Assembly: GCF_011040385.1 (NCBI RefSeq)
Contig: NZ_JAAIKB010000006.1
Coordinates: forward strand, 310,001-374,000
Source: Falsiroseomonas algicola
GTDB taxonomy: Bacteria > Pseudomonadota > Alphaproteobacteria > Acetobacterales > Acetobacteraceae
Length of the DNA stretch: 64,000 bases
Reading direction: 5' to 3'
The notes under the pieces are model-generated. The model did not search any database, was not told the origin of the DNA, and was given only the letters and a program-made list of their open reading frames with translations. Below, in pieces: positions 33,601 through 40,415 of the stretch (position 1 is the stretch's first letter; every line of letters starts with the position of its first letter). A program made the position numbers and the translations under genes.

Positions 33601-35298
33601 CGCCAGCGGCCCGTCCGGGCTCGCCAGGCGCAGCATCACGCTGCGCGGCCCGCCGCCCGGCGGGCGCGTCAGCTGGCCGCGCGGCCTGCCGCCATGGGTC
33701 AGCTCATTCGCCAGCGACAGATCGCCGATCGCCGTCGCCACCGTCTCCGCCTGGCGATAGCCGGCGGGGAAGGCATCTCGCCACCGCGCCAGCATCTGCG
33801 CGCCGTATTCCGCGCCGGCCTCGCGCAGCAACGCCTCCTCCAGCCGGTCGCGGAAGCCGCGCGTGGCCTGCGCCACCGCCGCCTCCAGCGCCGCCTCCTC
33901 CACCGCCGGCACGGCGCCCGGCGTGGTGCCGATCACGTAATGCACCCGCGCCAGAGGCGCATCGCCGAGCAGCGTGTAGAAGGCCGAGAGCCTGCCCCCG
34001 AAGCTCTCCGCCAGCAGCCTGCCCACGCGTTCGCGCATCTGCGTGTCGAAGGTGTCGCGCGGCAGCCAGGCGATGACGCTCGCGAATCGCTCGAAGGGAT
34101 CGCGCCGCACCACCAGCGCCGCGCGCGGCCTGATCTGCAGGTCGAGGGCCCGCCGGCACCCCGCGAGGATCGCCGCCTCCGGCGCCTGGAACAGCTCATC
34201 CCGCGGCCAGGTGTCGAGGATGTTGCGCAGCGCCCGCCCGTCATGGCTTTCGGGGTCGAGCCCGGCCGCCGCCAGGATGCGCAGCACCTTGGCGCGCAGC
34301 AGCGGGATGGATCGCGGGTTGCGGTTATAGGCCCCGGCGGCAAACAGCCCGAGGAACAGCCGCACCCCCGTCACGCGCCCCACCGCATCCGCGATGCGCG
34401 TCATCACCACATCGGCGTGCTGCGGCCGATGCACCGTCGCGCGCATATTGGCCTTGGCGACCGTCACCGCCTCCAGCCGCCCGAGATTCGCCCGCACCGC
34501 GCCGGGCAGTGCCGCCAGGTCCCGCAGCGCGTCGAAGACGGGAACATTCGCGTCCCGCAGCAGGCCGAGATCCTCCTCCGCCGCCACCGACAGCCCCGCC
34601 TCGCCCAGCGCCAGGCGGCGATGGCCGAGCAGGACGAAATTGTCCTCCCCCATCCAGCGCAGGAATTCCCGCGCTTCCTCCTCCTCGGGCGGCATCTCGC
34701 CAGCGGCGTCGCGCAGCCGCGCGAGCATCGGCGAGAAATCATCGACGGCGAGCCGCACATCGCCCATGGCGCGCACCAGCGCCGCCTCCACACCCGCCCA
34801 GTCTCCCGCCACCCCCGCGAAGGGCAGCGCGACACCAGGGCCGAGCGTGATGCGCATCATGCTCTCCGGCGTCTCGCCGGCCAGCGAGACCAGCGCCCCC
34901 GTCGCATCCCGCGCCACGCGCAGCACGGGATGCAGCAGCTGCCGCACCACGCGCCCCTGCACGGCCAGCGCCGCCAGCACGCTGTCCACCAGGAAGGGCA
35001 TGTCGTCGGTGACGATCTCCGCCACCGCCAGGCTGCGGCCGGGCCCCGGCGGCAGCAGCCGCACCTTGGTCTGGCGCGGCCGGCGCTGCTCGGCGAAGGC
35101 GAAGAGGCTCGCCGCCGCCTCCGCCAGCGCCTCCGGCGGCGTGGCGGCGAGTTCCGCCGTCGGCACCGCCTCCTGCAGCCGGGTCAGCAGCTCGGCCGCC
35201 ATGGGCGGCAGCCCCGGCGCCAGCCGGCCCAGCGCGGCCTTCGCCTCCGCCAGCACCAGGGGCCGCACGCCGTCCTGTTCCCGCGCCGCGTCGTTCAT
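30637..35298 (-). CDS. gdhB: NAD-specific glutamate dehydrogenase, large type
   Basis: A 1,553-residue NAD-dependent glutamate dehydrogenase of the 180-kDa class, which deaminates glutamate to 2-oxoglutarate and ammonia. The N-terminal half holds the regulatory ACT-like region; the catalytic core shows [40 protein letters not shown] and NQVVNRLG near the end. Length is normal for the class. Start at MNDAAREQ (35298) with AGGAGGAAGGCGCG upstream. The TGA stop is shared with repeat HR2. Symbol is by analogy. Confidence 0.95.
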   Translation of the reverse strand: [1553 protein letters not shown]

Positions 35299-35432
35299 CG
35301 CGCCTTCCTCCTGCCGCACCTGTCACCGGATCGGGTGCAGCGCGGTCCCTGGAAGGTGGCGTCGCCGCACCACCGGCCGCAACCCCCGAGGTCGGATGAC
35401 GGATCACGCCCATGTGCGGTAGGCTCGCGCCC

Positions 35433-36653
35433 ATGATCGATGATCTCGCCGCGCTCCTCGCGCCCGTCACGCCGGACAAGTTCTTCGCGGAGCATTACGA
35501 CAAGGCGCCGCTGCACATCCGCGGCACCCCGGCCAAGTTCGCGCAGGTGCTGTCCTGGCGGCAGATCAACCGGCTGCTGGACATGTCCCATATCTGGACC
35601 TCCGCCAGCCTGAAGCTGGTGCTGGACAGCCAGGCGGTGCCCGCCGAGCAGTTCTGCACCCGCGCCACCAGCCGCGACAACGCCGCCGTCCTTCAGCCCG
35701 ACGCGAAGCTGGTCCAGGCCTGGATCGCCAAGGGCGCCAGCGTGGTGATGAACGACGTGGACAGCCTGACGCCGGGCCTCGCCGGCATCTCCGCGGCGCT
35801 GGAGGGTGCCGGCCTCGGCAAGGCCCAGGCCAATGTCTACATCAGCTGGCAGAGCCACAAGGCCTTCCACACGCACTACGACACGCATGATGTCTGGGCC
35901 GTGCAGGTGGAGGGCGAGAAGTCCTGGAACATCTGGGAAGGCCGCGCGGACTACCCCATCCCGCACCCCGCCTTCCGGGGCCAGCCGCAATCCCACCACG
36001 ACCAGGCCCGCGGCAAGCTCCGCGGCACCGTCCACATGAAGACCGGCGACCTGCTGTATCTGCCCCGCGGCTGGTACCACGACGCGCTGGCGGAGGCGCC
36101 CTCCTCCGTCCATGTCGCCTATGGCGTCCATGCGCCGCTCGGCATGGATCTGATGAACATGCTGGCGGAGCGGGTGCTCTATGACGCGGAATTCAGGAAG
36201 CCCCTCCCCCGCCAGGATGGCAGCGCGGCGGCGCAATTCGCGTTGACGCAGCGCGCGGGGCTGCTCGGCCAGCGCCTCCAGGAACTGTGCAGGGATCCCA
36301 AGGTGCTGCAGGTGCTCGGCCAGTTCGTGGCCAATTACCGCTTCAGCCGCGGCGGCTACGACATCCTCGCCGCGCGCGGCCTGGGTTCCGCCGAAGGCCC
36401 CGCCGAGGATGGCGGCCCCGCCTGGCGCGTGCTGGCGCCGGGCGCCAAGCCCGTCCGCCGCGGCGCCGACTGGGTGCTGAAGACCGCGCAGGGCAGCCTG
36501 ACCGTCACGCCGGCGGAGGCCGAGGCCGCCACCTGGCTGCTCTCCCGCCCCGAGGTCACGGAAGCCGAGCTGGCCGCCAAGGCCCCCGGCCTCGATGCCC
36601 CCGGCCTGCTGGCCCGGCTGGAAGCCGCCGGCCTGCTGGCGCGGTCCGCCTGA
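35433..36653 (+). CDS. JmjC-type cupin oxygenase-like protein
   Basis: A 406-residue cupin-4/JmjC family protein related to ribosomal-protein hydroxylases (YcfD/ROX). The iron site is visible as HTHYDTHDVWAVQVEGEKSW (His-x-Asp) and the second His in LLYLPRGWYHDALAEAPSSV. The N-terminal segment FFAEHYDKAPLHIRG is typical. Start at 35433 rather than 35412 by alignment with the family N-terminus. The substrate is not predictable. Divergent from gdh; stop overlaps the next ATG by one base. Confidence 0.88.
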   Translation: MIDDLAALLAPVTPDKFFAEHYDKAPLHIRGTPAKFAQVLSWRQINRLLDMSHIWTSASLKLVLDSQAVPAEQFCTRATSRDNAAVLQPDAKLVQAWIAKGASVVMNDVDSLTPGLAGISAALEGAGLGKAQANVYISWQSHKAFHTHYDTHDVWAVQVEGEKSWNIWEGRADYPIPHPAFRGQPQSHHDQARGKLRGTVHMKTGDLLYLPRGWYHDALAEAPSSVHVAYGVHAPLGMDLMNMLAERVLYDAEFRKPLPRQDGSAAAQFALTQRAGLLGQRLQELCRDPKVLQVLGQFVANYRFSRGGYDILAARGLGSAEGPAEDGGPAWRVLAPGAKPVRRGADWVLKTAQGSLTVTPAEAEAATWLLSRPEVTEAELAAKAPGLDAPGLLARLEAAGLLARSA

Positions 36654-37072
36654 TGCGCCTGCTCGCCCTCGCCCTGCTCCTCCTGGCCGGTCCCGCCACG
36701 GCCCAGCCGCGCAGCTTCTCCTGCGTCGGCGCGGAGGCGCTGGAGGATGACGTCTTCGCCGTGCCCTTCACCCGCGGCAGCACCACGCTGCGCGACGCCG
36801 GCCGCAGCGCCATCGCGGCCGCGGCACAGCTGGCGGAAAGCGATCGCGACCGCAACATCTGCGTCTTCGGCCATGCCGACCGCAGCGCCGGCGCCGGCAC
36901 CAGCACCCAGATCGCCGCCCAGCGCGCCCGCGCCGTGGCGCAGGCCCTGTCCCAGCAGGGGATCGAGCGCGACCGCATCCGCGCCGAGGCCCGCGTCGCC
37001 GCCTTCAGCGGACGGCAGAGCGAGCCGGAGGCGCGCGCCGTCACCATCGTGGTGCTGCCCACGCTGCCGTGA
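36653..37072 (+). CDS. Small periplasmic OmpA-like domain protein
   Basis: A 139-residue protein with a signal peptide (about residues 1-18, LLALALLLLAGPATAQ) and an OmpA/MotB-like peptidoglycan-binding fold suggested by FTRGSTTLRDAGRSAIAAAA, ICVFGHADRSAGAGTSTQIA and QRARAVAQALSQQGIERDRI. The single Cys pair (Cys near 24 and 69) could form a disulphide. Start overlaps the cupin stop, so the two are co-translated. Role likely in cell-wall association. Confidence 0.8.
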   Translation: MRLLALALLLLAGPATAQPRSFSCVGAEALEDDVFAVPFTRGSTTLRDAGRSAIAAAAQLAESDRDRNICVFGHADRSAGAGTSTQIAAQRARAVAQALSQQGIERDRIRAEARVAAFSGRQSEPEARAVTIVVLPTLP

Positions 37073-37294
37073 CTCCGGCGGGGCGCCGCGTGAAGCGCGG
37101 CGAAACAATCGCCCTTAAGCGGTCTGTTACCGTCGCCCTGTTACATCGGCAGAATATGCGCAAGGATGTGTTTTGTGACGGAGCCCCCTCGATCCGGGGC
37201 CGCTTCCGTCGCCGCGACAGGATCCCGCGCTTCGTGGATCACCCAGCCAAGGGCCAGGGCAAGGCCCGCTAGCCAGGACCGAGGAAAGCGCCGG

Positions 37295-37876
37295 ATGACC
37301 GACCAACCCGAGGAAAAGCCCCCGCTGCGCCGCCGGCTTTTCGTCCTCCGCCTGGCCGCGCTTGGCGGCGCCGCCCCGGCCCTGGCGGCCTGCGTGCCGC
37401 AGCAGCCCGTCTATGTGCAGCAGCCCGTCTACCAGCAGCCCGTGGTGCGCCGCGGCACCGGGATCAGCGACAGCGACCCGTCGGACGCGCCGGGCAATGG
37501 GCGCGGCGGCCATCGCGGCAGCGGCGTCACCGACAGCGATCCGAATGACAGCCCTGGCTTTGGTCGCGGCGGCTATGCGCGCCGCACCGGGATCAGCGAC
37601 AGCGACCCGAACGACCCGCCCGGCGGCGGCCGCGGCGGCTATCGCAGCGCCCCCGTCCGCCGCACCGGCATCACGGATAGCGACCCGTCGGACGGTCCCG
37701 GCAATGGCCGCGGCGGCTACCGCAGCGCCCCCGTCCGCCGCACCGGCATCACCGACAGCGACCCGTCGGACGGCCCCGGCAATGGCCGCGGCGGCTATCG
37801 CGGCGGCGGCTACCGCACCGGCCTGACCGACAGCGACCCCTCCGACGGCCCCGGCCGCGGGCGGCGGGGGTACTGA
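37295..37876 (+). CDS. Repeat lipoprotein with DSDPSD motifs
   Basis: A 193-residue exported protein of unknown function. The N-terminus has a twin-arginine-like stretch (LRRRLFVLRLAALGG) ending in a lipobox LAAC near residue 33. After a Gln/Val/Tyr segment, six imperfect repeats of about 20-26 residues follow, each with T-G-I/L-S/T-DSDP-S/N-D, two or three residues, PG-x-GRGG-Y. The DxDxxD spacing recalls calcium-binding loops but lacks a recognised EF-hand or RTX frame. GAGGAAAGCGCCGG precedes the ATG. DNA-level repeats suggest recent internal duplication. Confidence 0.75.
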   Translation: MTDQPEEKPPLRRRLFVLRLAALGGAAPALAACVPQQPVYVQQPVYQQPVVRRGTGISDSDPSDAPGNGRGGHRGSGVTDSDPNDSPGFGRGGYARRTGISDSDPNDPPGGGRGGYRSAPVRRTGITDSDPSDGPGNGRGGYRSAPVRRTGITDSDPSDGPGNGRGGYRGGGYRTGLTDSDPSDGPGRGRRGY

Positions 37877-37885
37877 GAAGCCAAA

Positions 37886-38012
37886 CCCCCCACCCCGACC
37901 AGCCTTCGGCCTCGCAGCAGCGCCGCAAGCCCCCGCAAGCGCGGGGGAGGGAGTGCCAACGACGCAACCAGCCCCCTCCCCCGCGCTTGCGGGGGAGGGT
38001 CGGGGTGGGGGT
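37886..38012. repeat. Nested inverted repeat after the repeat lipoprotein gene
   Basis: Outer arms CCCCCACCCCGACC (near 37886) and GGTCGGGGTGGGGG (37999-38012) flank two inverted copies of a self-complementary CCCCCGCAAGCGCGGGGG type hairpin (near 37930 and 37974). Likely a strong bidirectional transcription end between the lipoprotein gene and the convergent CBS gene. Similar C-rich inverted elements are common in alphaproteobacteria. Confidence 0.7.
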
Positions 38013-38025
38013 AAGGCGCTACACA

Positions 38026-38142
38026 ACCGCCCTCAGGCGGTGGCAAGCGGCCCGCCGCCCTTCAGGCGGGCCGAGGCGCCGAACGGCGCCCGCGGCTTAT
38101 GCCGCGAAGCCAAGCGCGCGGAGCGCGCGCCCGGCGCTTGAG
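38026..38142 (-). repeat. Modular hairpin repeat HR1, copy C
   Basis: Opposite orientation to A and B. Hairpins left to right: ACCGCC with loop CTCA; GGCCCGCC with an 8-base loop; GGCGCC with GAAC; CGCGGC with TTAT; spacer GAAGCCAAG; GCGCGC with GGA; right edge CCCGGCGCTTGAG. A 12-bp hairpin (CCGGTTCAGGCC, loop TCTTC) at 38143-38171 links it to copy D. The gap 37877-38324 contains no gene. Confidence 0.8.
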
Positions 38143-38171
38143 CCGGTTCAGGCCTCTTCGGCCTGAACCGG

Positions 38172-38337
38172 GCCGCCGTCAGGCGGCGGCAAGCGGCCCG
38201 CCACTCTTCAGGCGGGCCGAGGCGCCGAACGGCGCCCGCGGCTTATGCCGCGAAGCCAAGGCCCCGGAGGGGCCGCCCGGCGTCTGAGCGGTGACATGCC
38301 TCTCCGGCCTGAACCGGGCCGCCGTCAGGCGGCGGCA
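38172..38337 (-). repeat. Modular hairpin repeat HR1, copy D plus partial third unit
   Basis: Copy D (38172-38288) repeats copy C about 146 bases on, but with stem GGCCCC around GGA instead of GCGCGC. A truncated third unit (38306-38337) repeats the CGGCCTGAACCGGGCCGCC stretch and hairpin GCCGCC with loop GTCA, whose TCA is the reverse-strand TGA stop of the CBS gene at 38325. Confidence 0.78.
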
Positions 38338-39023
38338 AACAAATACGTCGGCATGGGCTGGGTGTTGTCCACCACGCCCTTCACGCCCGGCACATTCTCC
38401 GCCAGCACGCGCAAGCCCCGCTGCACCGCCGCGCTCCGGCTGAAGCCGTGGAACTCCACCACGCCGTCCTTCACATCGACCAGCGCGTAGAAGGTGTCCG
38501 CCCAGGGCTCCCGCTTCATCGCGGCCATCACCGCGCGACGGATGCGATCATCGGACAATTCCCCCGCCTCCGGCGCCGGCGCCACCAGCGCCCGCAACAG
38601 GTCGGCGCGGGACACCAGGCCCTTCAGCCGCCCGCCCTCCGTCACCAGCACGCGGCGGATGCCCTTATCCTCCATCATGTGCGCGATGACGGAAGCCAGC
38701 GTGTCCGGATCCACCGCCACCACGCCTTCCGTCATCACATCCGCCGCCGTCATCCCATGGGTGCGCGCATAGCGCTCCGCATCCCGCGCGGGATTGGCGA
38801 ACATGGAAGCCAGCCACCCCGCAGGCCTGTCATCCTCCCCCGCCAGGCGGCGGATCAGATCGGCTTCTGTCACGATGCCGGCAACGGCTCCATCGGCGCC
38901 CACCACCGGCACGGCGGAAATGCCGCGATCCGCCAGCAACCGCGCGATCGCGATCACGGGGGTCGAGGGCGGCACGGTGACGACATCGGCGGTCATCAGG
39001 TCACGGGCGCGAAGACTGGTCAT
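38325..39023 (-). CDS. CBS-pair and BON domain protein
   Basis: A 232-residue soluble protein with two CBS motifs (LMTADVVTVPPSTPVIAIAR; GISAVPVVG; then ADVMTEGVVAVDPDTLASVI; GIRRVLV) forming a Bateman module that usually binds adenine nucleotides, followed by a C-terminal BON-type domain (KDGVVEFHGFSRSAAVQRGL). Such CBS-BON proteins are stress-linked in several proteobacteria. Start at 39023 with GGAGGG upstream. Its stop codon falls in an HR1 hairpin loop. Confidence 0.88.
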   Translation of the reverse strand: MTSLRARDLMTADVVTVPPSTPVIAIARLLADRGISAVPVVGADGAVAGIVTEADLIRRLAGEDDRPAGWLASMFANPARDAERYARTHGMTAADVMTEGVVAVDPDTLASVIAHMMEDKGIRRVLVTEGGRLKGLVSRADLLRALVAPAPEAGELSDDRIRRAVMAAMKREPWADTFYALVDVKDGVVEFHGFSRSAAVQRGLRVLAENVPGVKGVVDNTQPMPTYLFAAA

Positions 39024-39179
39024 GGCGCAATCCCTCCGAGGGTTGGTTCCCATCGACGCCAACCCTAGGCGCCCCCGCCACGCGCCGCCTTGACGCAGGT
39101 CAAGCGCCGAGGCCCGCTCTTCCGCGATCCGCCACACCCCTGTATTGCTGGCGGACAATCAAACGGGAGGGTCCAGAGG

Positions 39180-40166
39180 ATGACCAACAAGATCGGCCGC
39201 CGCGGCCTCGCCGGACTCGGCGCGGGGGGTCTCGCCGCGCTCGCAGCCCCCGGCATCGCCCGCGCCCAGGGCACGCAGATGGCGATCGCGACGGGCACCA
39301 CCGGCGGCGTCTACTACCCGCTCGGCGGCGCACTCGCGAACTACCTCTCCCGCGGCATCCCCGGCATGTCCGCCACCGTCGAGGTCACCGGCGGCTCCGT
39401 CGCCAACTTCCAGCTGCTCGGCGCCGGCCGCGTCGGCATGCTGTTCGGGCAGGTGGACGCCGCCGTGGACGGGCTGCGCGGCGCCGGCCCCTTCCGCGGC
39501 CGCGCCGTGCCCGCCCGCGCCATCGCCGTGCTCTACACCAACCGCATGCAGGTCGTGACGACGGCCGCCACCGGCATCCGCTCCATCGCGGACCTGAAGG
39601 GCAAGCGGGTCTCGACCGGCGCCCCCGGCTCCGCCACCGAACTCTTCGCCTTCCGCGTCATCGCCGCCGGCGGCCTCGACCGCGACAAGGACTTCCGCGC
39701 CCGCGAACGCCTGAGCCCCGCGGAATCCACCAACGCCATCCGCGACGGCAAGCTCGACGCCTACTTCTTCGTCTCCGGCGTGCCGACCTCCGCCATCACG
39801 GACCTCGCCGCCACGCCCGGCACGCAGATCCACCTGGTGGACCACGCCGACCTGCACGCCCGCATCGTGCAGGAGAACGGGCCGGTCTACTTCCCGGAGG
39901 AAATCCCGGCCGGCACCTACCCCGGCCAGACCACGGCGAACAAGCAGCTCTCCGTCGCCAACATCCTCGCGGTGCGCGAGGACATGAGCGCCGAAATGGT
40001 CACCAACATCCTGCGCGTCACCTGGGAAAACCGGGAAGACTGGGCCCGCGTCCACGCCGAAGCCCGCAACTTCACCCTCAATGCCCAGAAGACCGCCGCC
40101 GCCGGCATCCCCTGGCACCCCGCGGCCGAAGCCTTCTGGCGCTCCGCCGGCGCGACGCTGGCGTGA
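39180..40166 (+). CDS. TAXI-family TRAP transporter solute receptor
   Basis: A 328-residue periplasmic receptor with signal peptide (to about residue 29, LAALAAPGIARAQ). TAXI-family blocks are IATGTTGGVYYPLGGALANY, VEVTGGSVANFQLLGAGRVG and LKGKRVSTGAPGSATELFAF. Ligands of TAXI receptors are usually unknown or glutamate/2-oxoglutarate-like. The fused permease gene follows after about 250 bases containing a long inverted repeat, so both likely form one transport operon with differential expression. Confidence 0.93.
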   Translation: MTNKIGRRGLAGLGAGGLAALAAPGIARAQGTQMAIATGTTGGVYYPLGGALANYLSRGIPGMSATVEVTGGSVANFQLLGAGRVGMLFGQVDAAVDGLRGAGPFRGRAVPARAIAVLYTNRMQVVTTAATGIRSIADLKGKRVSTGAPGSATELFAFRVIAAGGLDRDKDFRARERLSPAESTNAIRDGKLDAYFFVSGVPTSAITDLAATPGTQIHLVDHADLHARIVQENGPVYFPEEIPAGTYPGQTTANKQLSVANILAVREDMSAEMVTNILRVTWENREDWARVHAEARNFTLNAQKTAAAGIPWHPAAEAFWRSAGATLA

Positions 40167-40177
40167 GGGGGCGGCTT

Positions 40178-40379
40178 GCAGGGGGACCCTGTCCCCCTGC
40201 ACCCCCTGCCAAAGGGCAGCGGCCCTTTGGAAACCCGTTTATGGGTGGCGTGGAGGAGGGGCATTGAACGCCCGCTTCACCCGCGGCCCCGCCGAGCCCC
40301 TCCTCCACACCACCCATGAATTGATGGGTTCAAAGGGGCCGCTGCCCCTTTGCGGGGAGCGCGAGGGGCAGCGCCCCTC
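40178..40379. repeat. Long inverted repeat between TRAP receptor and permease genes
   Basis: Left arm 40210-40262 and right arm 40296-40352 are inverted copies of about 55 bases with a few mismatches (TGGGTGGCGTGGAGGAGG versus the complement of the CCTCCTCCACACCACCCA side). Each arm contains its own hairpin (CAAAGGGCAGCGGCCCTTTG type). The element is bracketed by GCAGGGGGAC loop CCT at 40178-40200 and GAGGGGC loop AGC at 40363-40379. This fills the whole gap; no gene is present. Confidence 0.85.
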
Positions 40380-40415
40380 GCATGACCACCCTCACACGCC
40401 CAGCAGGTCCCGCCG

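Noticed and set aside
31396-35436. A 1,346-codon forward frame opposite gdh
   Set aside because: Shadow of glutamate dehydrogenase; Arg/Gln/His-rich translation without domains.
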